This document shows positions 25,916 through 35,254 of a stretch of 64,000 bases of DNA, one piece after another. This DNA is from Weissella uvarum (GTDB lineage: Bacteria; Bacillota; Bacilli; Lactobacillales; Lactobacillaceae). The stretch covers positions 182,144 through 246,143 of the forward strand of contig NZ_JAFBEO010000003.1 in NCBI RefSeq assembly GCF_016908785.1, in the 5' to 3' direction. Both the position numbers and the translations under genes were made by a program. The notes beneath the pieces were generated by a model, which was not told the DNA's origin, made no database searches, and was given only the letters and a program-made list of their open reading frames with translations. Numbering within the stretch: the first letter of the stretch is position 1; every line of letters starts with the position of its first letter.

Positions 25916-25938
25916 ACGTTCCTCCTACCTTCTACTTT

Positions 25939-25957
25939 TGACACACGTATAGTGACA
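25939..25957. promoter_or_regulatory. Candidate BusR-binding site in the opuA promoter
   Basis: Two TGACA elements (25939-25943 and 25953-25957) repeat 14 bases apart around the predicted opuA transcription start. A repressor bound here would block opuA. The exact BusR motif was not checked. Confidence 0.35.
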
Positions 25958-25963
25958 ACCTAC

Positions 25964-25992
25964 ATTAAAACATAAAGTTGGCAGTAAGTCAA
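25964..25992 (-). promoter_or_regulatory. Promoter of opuA
   Basis: TTGACT (25987-25992) and TTTAAT (25964-25969), 17-base spacer, with TG one base upstream of the -10 on the minus strand. Confidence 0.7.
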
Positions 25993-26017
25993 ATGCTGGT
26001 ATAACAGGCTTTCTGAG

Positions 26018-26046
26018 TTTACTTTTAGAAAAATTAACTCTATAAT
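26018..26046 (+). promoter_or_regulatory. Promoter of busR
   Basis: TTTACT (26018-26023) and a consensus TATAAT (26041-26046) with a 17-base spacer, about 32 bases before the busR start. It runs away from the opuA promoter. Confidence 0.75.
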
Positions 26047-26077
26047 TTAATCTAAATGACATGACGGGAGAAAAAGA

Positions 26078-26704
26078 ATGGCGAGTACCAAACAACCACG
26101 CTATCGGCAAATTGCTTTAGATATTGCAGAAAAAATTACAGCCAATCAAATTAAAATTGGAGACAAAATTCATGCTCGCTCTAAGATTGCAACGACCTAC
26201 GGCGTCTCATCAGAAACAGCACGTCGAGCCATTAATGTCCTAGCCGATATGGATATTGTTCAAGCCCAGCATGGAACTGGTGCTATCGTTACATCACGTG
26301 ACAAAGCCGTTGAGTTTATCAAAATTGAACAAGCCAGTTCCGACTTAAAAGCAATTAAAACTGATTTAGCAAATAGTATTGCTGAACAACAAACTGAATT
26401 AGATCATATGGCTGAGCTATTGAAGACTTTTTTACAAGAATCACAAAGCTTTCAGCAGTTAAGTCCGATGCATCCCTTTGAACTAAAACTTGAAGCCCCC
26501 TCAGATAAGTATGGTATGAACTTGACTGAGTTAAACTTTTGGCACCAAACTGGCGCAACTTTAGTTGGCATTGAACAAGATGGTAAGTTAACCGTTTCGC
26601 CAGGCCCTTATGTCACATTTGAACAAGGTGATACGATTTATTTTGTCGGTAATGAAGACTCTGTTGCTAAAGTTAACTACTTTTTATTCAACACTGATAA
26701 CTAA
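26078..26704 (+). CDS. busR: BusR, c-di-AMP responsive repressor of osmolyte uptake
   Basis: A 208-residue regulator. The N-terminal GntR-type winged helix (RYRQIALDIAEKI, then SSETARRAINVL) is followed by a helical linker (about 88-125) and a C-terminal RCK_C/TrkA-C domain (about 130-205, with GATLVGIEQDGKL and FEQGDTIYFVG). This is the BusR architecture of Lactococcus and Streptococcus, in which c-di-AMP binding to RCK_C promotes repression of the opuA/busA operon. Its divergent position beside opuAA supports the same role here. Confidence 0.92.
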   Translation: MASTKQPRYRQIALDIAEKITANQIKIGDKIHARSKIATTYGVSSETARRAINVLADMDIVQAQHGTGAIVTSRDKAVEFIKIEQASSDLKAIKTDLANSIAEQQTELDHMAELLKTFLQESQSFQQLSPMHPFELKLEAPSDKYGMNLTELNFWHQTGATLVGIEQDGKLTVSPGPYVTFEQGDTIYFVGNEDSVAKVNYFLFNTDN

Positions 26705-26766
26705 TCCCACTCCATTCCGAAGTTTGTTCACACCAACCCGTTCCCTCAATTTACAATCAAGACACT

Positions 26767-26800
26767 AAAAAAGACCAGATGTTAACATCCGGTCTTTTTT
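26767..26800 (+). terminator. Terminator between busR and ppaC
   Basis: A 15-bp stem (AAAAGACC... with ...GGTCTTTT, one mismatch) with A- and T-runs on both sides; it can stop both convergent genes. Confidence 0.85.
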
Positions 26801-26807
26801 ATTATTA

Positions 26808-27728
26808 TTAGAATGCTTCTGTCAAAGGAGGCACAACTTGCTTCTTACGAGAAACAACGCCTGGTAATGAGCCACGTCCATCTTTCAACTCAATGTTGAA
26901 AGCTTTAGCAACAGTATCTTGGTTCTTACCCAATACAAGAATGTCTGAGTCTGAATCCAAAATGTTTGTGACAACTAAGATGAATGTATCATAACCTTCG
27001 TTAGCAATTTCATCATTAATTGCCTTTTCAATTTCATCACGACGAGCAAATACATCGTCAACATCAACTGTGTTAACTTGGCCAATGCGAATCGTGTTAC
27101 CACCCATTTCAAATGACTTAGCATCACCATCAATTAGGTCTTGTGCTGAACGTGATGACAAATCAGTTCCAGCTTTCAAAAGTTCCATTCCATAAGCATT
27201 GATATCATCAATACCAGCAATTTTAGCTAAAGCTTCCAAAGCTGGTTGATCTTGCTTAGTTGTGGTTGGGCTCTTCAAAAGCAATGTGTCAGAAATAATA
27301 GCTGAAGCCATCATTCCAGCTAAAGCGCTTGGAATTTCAACATTAGCTTGTTGGAATTCATAATACAAAATAGTTGAAACTGAGCCAAGTGGCTTATTGA
27401 TAAACCACAAAGGTGCATTTGACTTAAAGTCAATCTTGTGATGATCGTAAACCCCAGCAACAGTAACATCAGCCAAATTATCAATCGATTGGCCAGCTTC
27501 ATTGTGGTCAACCAGAACAACTGTATCAGAATCAGCAGCTGTAGCAATTGGCAAAGCATCCAAACCAAAGTGATCTAAAGCATACTTTGTTTCAGCATTA
27601 GGCTCTCCTTGAGCCATTGCCTTAGTATCAACCCCGTATGCCTTGTTAAGCAAGTATGCTGCTCCCATTGCAGATGCAACTGTGTCAGTATCTGGATTTT
27701 TGTGTCCAAAAACAAGTGTTTGTGCCAT
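26808..27728 (-). CDS. ppaC: Manganese-dependent inorganic pyrophosphatase (family II)
   Basis: A 306-residue DHH-family enzyme that hydrolyses pyrophosphate and so pulls biosynthetic reactions forward. Metal-binding motifs are FGHKNPDTDT (7-16), VLVDHNE and GVYDHHKIDF. The C-terminal substrate motif SRKKQVVPPL is intact. Length is normal, and there are no CBS inserts. GGAG lies nine bases before the ATG. It is a single gene. Confidence 0.96.
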   Translation of the reverse strand: MAQTLVFGHKNPDTDTVASAMGAAYLLNKAYGVDTKAMAQGEPNAETKYALDHFGLDALPIATAADSDTVVLVDHNEAGQSIDNLADVTVAGVYDHHKIDFKSNAPLWFINKPLGSVSTILYYEFQQANVEIPSALAGMMASAIISDTLLLKSPTTTKQDQPALEALAKIAGIDDINAYGMELLKAGTDLSSRSAQDLIDGDAKSFEMGGNTIRIGQVNTVDVDDVFARRDEIEKAINDEIANEGYDTFILVVTNILDSDSDILVLGKNQDTVAKAFNIELKDGRGSLPGVVSRKKQVVPPLTEAF

Positions 27729-27827
27729 GAAATGTATCTCCTATTCAACGAATTCTTTTCAATAACAATAATACCCCATTCCGCTTAAGATTGCACGGTG
27801 CAGTCCACGGTTTGAGGTATCAAATGT

Positions 27828-28703
27828 CTATTTAACTAATGTCTTTGCAAGGTAGAAGCAACCCAAAATTCCGGCATTGTCCCCATTCTGCACAGTTTGG
27901 ATATATTGATCCATTGGTGGGACTGCCAAGTAGTTGTTCATTTGCTCTTCAAATGACTTACGAATCATTGGAATCAAGATTTCACGGTGTGGAACACCAC
28001 CACCAAAAATAATCATGTTGGGACGCAAAGTTGCTGTATAAGTCATAGCAGCTTGCGCAAGATAAAAGGCTTCCATCTCCCACGCTGGATGATCGTCAGG
28101 CAAATCCTTAGCTGATTGTCCCCAACGTGCTTCCATAGCTGGTCCGGCTGTCAATCCTTCCAAGCAACGATCACCATGGAAAGGACATAAGCCTTCGTAT
28201 TGATCATCTGGGTGCTTTTGCATCATAATATGTCCTGCTTCAGGATGTGAATACCCTGTCAACAATTCACCATTCACAATAATTCCGGCACCAACACCAG
28301 TACCAACAGTTAAGTAAACAACATTTTCAACGTCCTTAGCCGCTCCTGAAACATATTCAGCCCAACCAGCTCCGTTAACATCAGTTGTCCAGTAGTATGG
28401 AATATCACGCCAAGCTTTCATTGTACCTAGGAAATCAAATCCAGACCAACCGCGCTTTGGTGTATCTAAGACATAACCATAAGTAGCACTCTCTGGCTTT
28501 ACATCAATTGGTCCGAATGAAGCAATCCCAATCGCATCAATATCTTCATATTGATCAAAGAAGGCAATGACCTTCTTTAAAGTCTGTTCACCATCTTCAG
28601 TTGGAAAACTTTCACGTGCGACAATCTTTTCAGGATTATCCGTTTCTGAAACAGCAACAACAAATTTTGTTCCACCAGCTTCAATTGCACCTAATAATGA
28701 CAT
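27828..28703 (-). CDS. scrK: Fructokinase (ROK family)
   Basis: A 291-residue sugar kinase with the ATP motif GAIEAGGTKF at the N-terminus and the sugar-binding TVGTGVGAGI. The ROK zinc site is in GH-CPFHGDRCLEG. The wording (FGPIDVKPES, YGYVLDTPKRGW) fits the fructokinase branch that phosphorylates fructose, and possibly mannose or glucose. The promoter carries a catabolite-responsive element inside the spacer, so CcpA repression on preferred sugars is expected. Confidence 0.9.
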   Translation of the reverse strand: MSLLGAIEAGGTKFVVAVSETDNPEKIVARESFPTEDGEQTLKKVIAFFDQYEDIDAIGIASFGPIDVKPESATYGYVLDTPKRGWSGFDFLGTMKAWRDIPYYWTTDVNGAGWAEYVSGAAKDVENVVYLTVGTGVGAGIIVNGELLTGYSHPEAGHIMMQKHPDDQYEGLCPFHGDRCLEGLTAGPAMEARWGQSAKDLPDDHPAWEMEAFYLAQAAMTYTATLRPNMIIFGGGVPHREILIPMIRKSFEEQMNNYLAVPPMDQYIQTVQNGDNAGILGCFYLAKTLVK

Positions 28704-28743
28704 AATTTTCTTCCTCTAACTTTCTAATTCAACAATTACTTTT

Positions 28744-28757
28744 AGAAAACGCTTTCT
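28744..28757. promoter_or_regulatory. Second cre-like site of scrK
   Basis: AGAAAACGCTTTCT is a near-palindromic match to the CcpA site core, just downstream of the predicted scrK transcription start. Confidence 0.5.
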
Positions 28758-28767
28758 TTATATTTCT

Positions 28768-28796
28768 ATTGTAGATGAAACCGATTTCATAATCAA
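28768..28796 (-). promoter_or_regulatory. Promoter of scrK with embedded cre
   Basis: TTGATT (28791-28796) and TACAAT (28768-28773) with a 17-base spacer. The spacer contains TGAAACCGATTTCA (28776-28789), a full match to the CcpA cre consensus with 6-bp perfect arms. Confidence 0.8.
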
Positions 28797-28806
28797 GAAA
28801 AATCAT

Positions 28807-28842
28807 AAAAAAAAGAGCATGAATTTTATTCATGCCCTCTTT
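28807..28842 (-). terminator. Terminator of parE-parC
   Basis: Stem of CATGAA/TTCATG and AAAGAG/CTCTTT separated by a 2-base bulge, with a long T-run on the minus strand, after the parC stop. Confidence 0.75.
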
Positions 28843-28864
28843 GGGTCTATTGAATTTTAACTAA

Positions 28865-31348
28865 CTATACCCCAGTTGGCACAGTTTCGCTTTCCGTTTC
28901 AGCAGGTTTAGCCTGCATATCAAGGGGAACACCATCTGTTTGAGCATCTAAGACAAAGCTACCATTACTATAACGCTGTCCCATTGGATGGTCAGCTGGG
29001 TTAATTTCAATCGTTTGATCGGTACTTGTTAAGATTGTTAGCAAATCAGGGTTTTCTTGATTAAGCCCCACACTTTTAACAATCCGATGTGGTTCTTTCT
29101 TAAGCTCACGCATGATTGCTACACCTTTCCGGGCCCGACTGGTCACTGGAATTTCATCGATATCCATCCACTTAAAGGCGCCCCGATTAGAAATAATCGC
29201 AAGTGCTTGTTTAGCATCCTGATGGTGAATCATCATCCCGGTAATCCAATCATCTTCATCAGCCAACGCCATCGCCTTAACGCCTGCTGTGCGAGCTCCT
29301 GAAGTTGGTACTTCATCCAAACTATACCGTAACCCATTAGCTTGATGTGAAGTTAAGATAACTTCATCGTTTGCTTGCTTAACATCATCAACCCACACTG
29401 TGTTAACCACAAATGCCGCCTCATTTTTCAACTTGATATAAGGGGTTGGCTTTTTACGATAGGTCGACTTAGGCGCTAGGTCACTAAACTTGGTTCTTTT
29501 AATTAGCCCATCCGAAGTTACCGTTACCCAGTCGCCTGATAGTTTATTAACATCATCCACAATCTTGGCTGCAATCACATACTCTTCAGGCGCTAGCCCC
29601 GTGATCGTTTGTGATAGGTGTTCGCCAGCTTCCTTCCAACGGACATCCACAATTTCATGTACTGGTCGATAAACAACATTTCCACGATCTGTCAGCATGA
29701 ACAAATGCTGCAATGTATTTACACGGTCCATGTAGACAATTTCATCATCATCACGCAGACCATTATCATCCCCAGAAGCATTGAATGAACGGATTGATGA
29801 ACGCTTAACGTAACCACTCTTAGAAACCAATAGCATCACATCTTCATCAACCACCGTTACAGTTTGATCAATCTTCAATTCTTGGACTTGATCTTCGATT
29901 GATGTCAAACGGTCCGTAGCATATTCCTTACGCATCGCTTTCAATTCGTTGCGTAGAACCTTACGTAATTCCTTAGGTTCAGACAAAATCAAATTGTATT
30001 CAGCGATTTTAGCATTAAGTTCATCGAATTCAGCCTTAAGTTGTGTCACGTCAGTGTTGGTCAAGCGATACAATTGCATGGTCACAATCGCTTCAGCTTG
30101 TGGTTCTGAAAAATCATATTGCGCCATTAAATTAGCCTTGGCATCTTTACGATTTTCAGAGGCCCGGATTGTGGCAATAACTTCATCCAAAATAGACATG
30201 GCCTTGATTAAACCAGAAACAATATGCTGACGATCTTGGGCCTTCTTCAAATCAAACTCAGTCCGCTTGGTAATGACTTCAACTTGATGATCCAAGAAAG
30301 CTTGTAGCGCTTGTTTAAGGCCTACTCGCTCTGGACGTTGGTTGTGAATCGCCACCATATTAAAGTTGTACGTAATTTGTAAATCCGTTTTCTTAAACAA
30401 GTAATCCAAAATACCTTGAGCATTGGCGTCCTTGCCTAACTCAATCACAATTGACAAACCATCTCGATCAGATTCATCACGCACTTCAGTAATACCAGCG
30501 ACATCCTTATTCAAACGGATTTCATCAATCTTCTTAACTAAGGCTGCTTTGTTGACTTCATATGGAATCTCTGAAATTTCAATTTGTGCTTTATTCGCTT
30601 TCAGTGGCTTAATTTCAGTTCGAGCACGCACAATAATGCGACCTCGACCTGTTTCATAAGCAGAACGAATCCCATCAATCCCCTGCACAATGCCGCCAGT
30701 AGGAAAATCTGGTCCTTGAACAAATTGCATTAACTCATCTAATTTAGCATTTGGATGTGCTAATAAGTAGACTAATGCATCAATCACTTCACCTAAATTA
30801 TGTGGTGGAATTTCCGTTGCATATCCAGCTGAAATTCCAGTTGCCCCATTCACCAACAAGTTTGGAAAATGCGCCGGCAAAACCGTGGGCTCATATTCAG
30901 TATCATCGAAATTTAAGACCATTTCCACAGTGTCTTTGTCCAAATCGCGTAGTAGTTCTCCCGCTAATTTAGATAGACGTGCTTCGGTATAACGCATTGC
31001 TGCAGGTGGATCATTATCAATTGACCCATTGTTTCCATGCATTTCCACCAATGGAGCGCGCAATTTCCAGTCCTGCGACATCCGCACTAATGCCTCATAA
31101 ATTGATGAATCACCATGCGGGTGAAAATTACCCATGACATTTCCAACTGACTTGGCCGACTTACGGAAAGCCTTGTCATACGTATTACCATCTTTATACA
31201 TTGAAAAAAGAATGCGTCGTTGCACTGGCTTCAAACCATCTCGGATGTCAGGCAAGGCACGTTCTTGAATAATTGATTTTGAATAACGACCAAATCGATC
31301 GCCCATGACCGTTTCAAGACTTAGTTCTTGAATATGTCCTTCAGTCAT
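28865..31348 (-). CDS. parC: DNA topoisomerase IV subunit A
   Basis: An 827-residue type IIA topoisomerase subunit that cuts and passes DNA to unlink daughter chromosomes. The catalytic tyrosine is Tyr120 in AAMRYTEARL. The quinolone-determining region reads HPHGDSSIYEA, with Ser81/Ser82 and Glu85 in the drug-sensitive form. The C-terminal beta-propeller is present. It follows parE by five bases, and gyrA is not in this window; that arrangement supports parC over gyrA. Confidence 0.95.
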   Translation of the reverse strand: MTEGHIQELSLETVMGDRFGRYSKSIIQERALPDIRDGLKPVQRRILFSMYKDGNTYDKAFRKSAKSVGNVMGNFHPHGDSSIYEALVRMSQDWKLRAPLVEMHGNNGSIDNDPPAAMRYTEARLSKLAGELLRDLDKDTVEMVLNFDDTEYEPTVLPAHFPNLLVNGATGISAGYATEIPPHNLGEVIDALVYLLAHPNAKLDELMQFVQGPDFPTGGIVQGIDGIRSAYETGRGRIIVRARTEIKPLKANKAQIEISEIPYEVNKAALVKKIDEIRLNKDVAGITEVRDESDRDGLSIVIELGKDANAQGILDYLFKKTDLQITYNFNMVAIHNQRPERVGLKQALQAFLDHQVEVITKRTEFDLKKAQDRQHIVSGLIKAMSILDEVIATIRASENRKDAKANLMAQYDFSEPQAEAIVTMQLYRLTNTDVTQLKAEFDELNAKIAEYNLILSEPKELRKVLRNELKAMRKEYATDRLTSIEDQVQELKIDQTVTVVDEDVMLLVSKSGYVKRSSIRSFNASGDDNGLRDDDEIVYMDRVNTLQHLFMLTDRGNVVYRPVHEIVDVRWKEAGEHLSQTITGLAPEEYVIAAKIVDDVNKLSGDWVTVTSDGLIKRTKFSDLAPKSTYRKKPTPYIKLKNEAAFVVNTVWVDDVKQANDEVILTSHQANGLRYSLDEVPTSGARTAGVKAMALADEDDWITGMMIHHQDAKQALAIISNRGAFKWMDIDEIPVTSRARKGVAIMRELKKEPHRIVKSVGLNQENPDLLTILTSTDQTIEINPADHPMGQRYSNGSFVLDAQTDGVPLDMQAKPAETESETVPTGV

Positions 31349-31353
31349 CTATG

Positions 31354-33390
31354 CTACCCCTCTCCATCTTGCCAGGTTTCAATTACCGGTGGTACAAAAT
31401 CTAATTCTGTTTGCTCGCTAGCAGCCTCATTTTCGTCATTGGCTTCATCAAGCAATGTATCATTTTCGTCACTTAGGTTAAAGGCAACGTTGGCTTCAAT
31501 CCACTTACGACGTGGCTCAACCTTATCCCCCATCAACGTTGTGACACGCTTTTCTGCCGTCATGGCATCATCGATTTTTACTCGAACAAGCGTCCGTTCA
31601 CTCGGATTCATTGTGGTTGCCCATAATTGTTCCGCATTCATTTCACCAAGCCCCTTAAAACGCTGTAGTGTATAACCACGGCCAAGAGATTCTTGTAATT
31701 CTTCTAATTCCGCATCAGTCCAAGCATAATGTAAATCACCATTTTGCTTACCACCGGCCTTACGCATCATATACAACGGTGGCAAAGCAATGTACACTTT
31801 ACCGGCCTCAATTAGTGGACGCATGTACTTATAAAAGAATGTTAGGAGCAAAATCTGAATGTGCGCACCATCATCGTCCGCGTCGGTCATGATAATGACT
31901 TTATCATAATTGATATCGTCAATATTAAATTCAGGCCCAACCCCGGCACCAATGGTATAAATGATGGTCGAGATTTCTTCATTCTTCATAATGTCAGCAA
32001 GCTTAGCTTTTTCAGTATTCAACACCTTACCACGTAAAGGCAAGATTGCCTGAAACTTACGATCACGTCCTTGCTTGGCTGAACCCCCGGCTGAATCACC
32101 CTCAACCAAAAAGAGTTCATTCTTTTGGGCATTCTTTGATTGGGCAGGTGTTAGCTTACCTGACAAAAGTTGTTCTTTCTTACCACGCTTTTTACCATTA
32201 CGTGACTCTTCTCGTGCCTTTCGAGCTGCTTCACGCGCATCACGGGCCCGAATGGCTTTACGAATTAGGTTTTGTGAAAACTCCCCATTTTCCATGAGAT
32301 AAAAGCCTAATTGTTCTGAAACCACATTATCAACAATTGATCGGGCTTCTGGCGTTCCTAGTTTATCCTTAGTTTGACCTTCAAATTGTAGTAAATCTTC
32401 TGGTACACGTAGTGAAATAACTGCTGATAATCCTTCTCGAACATCAGAACCTTCTAGATTCTTATCCTTGTCCTTCAACAGATTAACCTTGCGGGCATAA
32501 TCGTTGAAAGCCTTCGTCCAAGCTGCGCGAAGTCCGGCTTCGTGGGTTCCACCGCCAGGCGTTCGGACATTGTTAACAAACGACATCATTGATTCTGAAT
32601 AGCCGTCATTATATTGGGCCGCCACTTCAACTTCAACCCCTTGTTCGGTTCCGTCAAAATACATGACATCCCCAAGAACGTCCTTGTCCTCATTTAAGTA
32701 ACGCACAAAAGCACGAATACCATCTGGATAATGATAAACTTCTTCGCGCTCCTGACCTTTCCGCTCATCCGTTAGCGTAACTTTAACGTCTGGTAACAAA
32801 AAGGCTGATTCGCGTAAACGTTCAGCTAGGGTATCAAAATGATAAACTGTCGTTGAAAAGATTTTAGGATCAGGCTTAAAATAGACCGTTGTTCCATTCC
32901 CCGCCTTGGTCTTACCTAAGTCATTTAGCGTGCCTTGTGGATGTCCGCCATCAGTAAAAGTTTCTTGGTATTGCTCACCATCACGATTAATGGTTACCAC
33001 TAACTTTTCAGACAAAGCATTCACAACTGATGAACCAACCCCGTGCAAACCACCAGATGTCTTATAGCCACCTTGACCAAATTTTCCACCAGCATGTAGC
33101 ACGGTCAAAATAACTTCTGGAGTTGGCTTACCTGAAGAATGGGTTCCCACAGGCATACCACGACCATGGTCAACCACTGTAATCGCGTTGTCTGCATGAA
33201 TCGTCACATTAATTTCATCGCCGTAGCCTGCTAGTGCTTCGTCGACCGCATTGTCAAAAATTTCATAGACCAGATGATGTAATCCTTTTGAATCTGTTGA
33301 TCCGATATACATTCCTGGGCGTTTACGAACTGCCTCAAGTCCCTCAAGGACTGTGATGGAATCATCCGAATAGGTATTCTTATTAGCCAT
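31354..33390 (-). CDS. parE: DNA topoisomerase IV subunit B
   Basis: A 678-residue ATPase subunit of topoisomerase IV. It has the GHKL ATP site (EIFDNAVDEALAG and HGVGSSVVNAL), the transducer domain, and a TOPRIM domain with EGDSAGGSAKQGRDR and PLRGKVLN. Length is usual for ParE. AAGGGG lies ahead of the ATG. It is divergent from plsY, the standard arrangement in lactic acid bacteria. Confidence 0.95.
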   Translation of the reverse strand: MANKNTYSDDSITVLEGLEAVRKRPGMYIGSTDSKGLHHLVYEIFDNAVDEALAGYGDEINVTIHADNAITVVDHGRGMPVGTHSSGKPTPEVILTVLHAGGKFGQGGYKTSGGLHGVGSSVVNALSEKLVVTINRDGEQYQETFTDGGHPQGTLNDLGKTKAGNGTTVYFKPDPKIFSTTVYHFDTLAERLRESAFLLPDVKVTLTDERKGQEREEVYHYPDGIRAFVRYLNEDKDVLGDVMYFDGTEQGVEVEVAAQYNDGYSESMMSFVNNVRTPGGGTHEAGLRAAWTKAFNDYARKVNLLKDKDKNLEGSDVREGLSAVISLRVPEDLLQFEGQTKDKLGTPEARSIVDNVVSEQLGFYLMENGEFSQNLIRKAIRARDAREAARKAREESRNGKKRGKKEQLLSGKLTPAQSKNAQKNELFLVEGDSAGGSAKQGRDRKFQAILPLRGKVLNTEKAKLADIMKNEEISTIIYTIGAGVGPEFNIDDINYDKVIIMTDADDDGAHIQILLLTFFYKYMRPLIEAGKVYIALPPLYMMRKAGGKQNGDLHYAWTDAELEELQESLGRGYTLQRFKGLGEMNAEQLWATTMNPSERTLVRVKIDDAMTAEKRVTTLMGDKVEPRRKWIEANVAFNLSDENDTLLDEANDENEAASEQTELDFVPPVIETWQDGEG

Positions 33391-33592
33391 GGATGTTGCC
33401 CCTTTATCGTAAAATTAAATATATAAATATTAATGTCTTTAAAAGCATTCGCTATCCATATTAGCCCAACTACTTTAAATTAAGCAAGTAAATTAGTAAA
33501 TTCTAAAATAAAAATATCACGCTATCTGCTTTTGCGTGCTAAAATATTCCTTACGCGCAATTATTTCCATTTTAATTATTAAGAGGTATCGC

Positions 33593-34225
33593 ATGACAGT
33601 AATGCATTTCATTGTTAGTTTTGGCTTAGCCTACTTGATTGGGTCAATCCCTTTTGGCTATGTTATTGGAAAGGTCTTTTATAAGAAAGATCTATTAAAA
33701 CTTGGTTCTGGTAGTATTGGTACGACTAATACCATTCGTAACTTAGGCCTTCCCACAGGCTTGCTAGTTTTCGCTCTAGACGTTTTGAAAGGTGCCGTGG
33801 GAGCCGAAATGGCCAGCATTTGGGGCCCCGTTACAAGTAGTCAAAGTTGGTTGTATTTCACCATTGGTTTAGGTGCCATCCTGGGTCACACATACTCAAT
33901 CTGGATTGGATTCAAGGGTGGTAAAGCTGTTGCAACATCTTTGGGAGTCTTACTTGTTTACAGTATCCCAATGGTTGTCGTTGGCTTATCTTTCTTTGGT
34001 TTAGGAGTCTTACTCACAAGCATGGTTTCAGTTGGTTCAATGGCTGGCTTTATCGCCGTCACAATTGCCGCCTTGCTGACCAAGGATTGGCCGCTCTTCT
34101 TCGTTGCCTTTGCCCTAACCATTTTCGTGATTTACCGGCATCGAACAAATATTCAACGAATCAAAAATGGTACCGAAAATACTGTTCATTTTGGATTCCC
34201 ATATTGGTTTGGCAAAAAAAAATAG
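33593..34225 (+). CDS. plsY: Acyl-phosphate glycerol-3-phosphate acyltransferase PlsY
   Basis: A 210-residue membrane enzyme that makes lysophosphatidic acid from acyl-phosphate and glycerol-3-phosphate, the first step of phospholipid synthesis. Motifs: YLIGSIPFGY, LGSGSIGTTNTIRNLG and GFKGGKAVATS. A GTG 57 bases upstream keeps the frame open, but the ATG at 33593 has AAGAGGT seven bases ahead and yields the usual N-terminus. Divergent to parE. Confidence 0.94.
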   Translation: MTVMHFIVSFGLAYLIGSIPFGYVIGKVFYKKDLLKLGSGSIGTTNTIRNLGLPTGLLVFALDVLKGAVGAEMASIWGPVTSSQSWLYFTIGLGAILGHTYSIWIGFKGGKAVATSLGVLLVYSIPMVVVGLSFFGLGVLLTSMVSVGSMAGFIAVTIAALLTKDWPLFFVAFALTIFVIYRHRTNIQRIKNGTENTVHFGFPYWFGKKK

Positions 34226-34242
34226 AAAATTTTTCAACCAAT

Positions 34243-34278
34243 AAATAAAGCTGACACCTCTTGGTGCCAGCTTTATTT
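34243..34278 (+). terminator. Terminator between plsY and the mutarotase gene
   Basis: Stem AAATAAAGCTG/CAGCTTTATTT plus CACC/GGTG across one mismatch; flanked by A/T-rich runs on both sides. Confidence 0.8.
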
Positions 34279-34295
34279 TATTTATACAATTGTAT

Positions 34296-35168
34296 TTAAA
34301 AGAATGAAATTGAATACGAACCCGTGAAGGTCTGTGCTGGTGATAATTGATTGATTGCGTATTTGTGTGCAATATCACCATCAGCATTAACAGTATCGGC
34401 AATACCCCACCATGGTTCGATACATACAAATGGCGCTTCCTTGGCGTATGGCGTCCAAATACCAACAAATTTAGCATCTTGTACCGTCATCGTGATGCCA
34501 TGTGATTGCGTTTCTTTAGAAAGCACAAATGATGTCGGATTTCCTTCCGTCCGGATAATAATGGCGTCATCTCGGAAATCTTCCCGATTCAACGGCATCG
34601 CTTGAGTCGAATCAAAATAATCTTCTAAGTTATTATCAAGATATGGTCCAACTAGCTTGGCACGAGGGTACTTACGTCGTGGGTCGACGTTAATGTAGTA
34701 ATCATTGAATGACTCCAATGGCACCTTGAAAGCAGGATGTCCACCAACTGAGAAGAAAATGTCATGTGTATCTGTATTCGTGACCACATACACAATTCCC
34801 AATGTATCTTGTGAAGTTAGACGATATACAACATCGAATTGGAAATGGAACGGATAAATCGCAGCTGTTTCAGGTTGATCATTCAGACGTAACCGCGCTA
34901 CTGTGTCAGAATGCTCAATGACTTCAAATTCACTATCACGTGCAAAGCCATGTTGCGCCATGTAATAAGTCTTATCCCGATATTGATAACGATCGCCCTT
35001 AAGGCGACCCACAATGGGAAACAAGTTTGGCGCATGACGACCCCAAATTTCAGGATCACCCTCCCACATGTACTCGTAACCAGTTTCTTTATTTTTTACA
35101 CTCGTTAATTCAGCGCCATGCTCTGAAATTTCAACGACTAAACTTCCATTATCCAATACCACTGCCAT
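34296..35168 (-). CDS. Aldose 1-epimerase family protein (LacX-like)
   Basis: A 290-residue galactose mutarotase-like protein. It begins LVVEISEHGAELTSVKNKETGYEYMW and carries FFSVGGHPAFKVPL and CIEPWWGIAD, the substrate-binding residues of the YeaD/LacX branch. Such enzymes interconvert sugar anomers; the actual sugar is uncertain. AGGAGGG precedes the ATG. It is not beside a sugar operon, so a general role is likely. Confidence 0.85.
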   Translation of the reverse strand: MAVVLDNGSLVVEISEHGAELTSVKNKETGYEYMWEGDPEIWGRHAPNLFPIVGRLKGDRYQYRDKTYYMAQHGFARDSEFEVIEHSDTVARLRLNDQPETAAIYPFHFQFDVVYRLTSQDTLGIVYVVTNTDTHDIFFSVGGHPAFKVPLESFNDYYINVDPRRKYPRAKLVGPYLDNNLEDYFDSTQAMPLNREDFRDDAIIIRTEGNPTSFVLSKETQSHGITMTVQDAKFVGIWTPYAKEAPFVCIEPWWGIADTVNADGDIAHKYAINQLSPAQTFTGSYSISFF

Positions 35169-35254
35169 AGTCGTACCCTCCTAAAAGCTTGTTTTAATAT
35201 CATTCGCTTCAATTTTTATTTTATCAACATTCCACGAATTGTCTAGTCCAATTT

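Noticed and set aside
27793..27803. Short palindrome TGCAC-G-GTGCA upstream of ppaC
   Set aside because: Only 5-bp arms and no linked regulator; too short to support a claim.
34115..34477. A 120-residue minus-strand frame across the plsY/mutarotase junction
   Set aside because: It crosses a strong terminator and both flanking genes are better supported.
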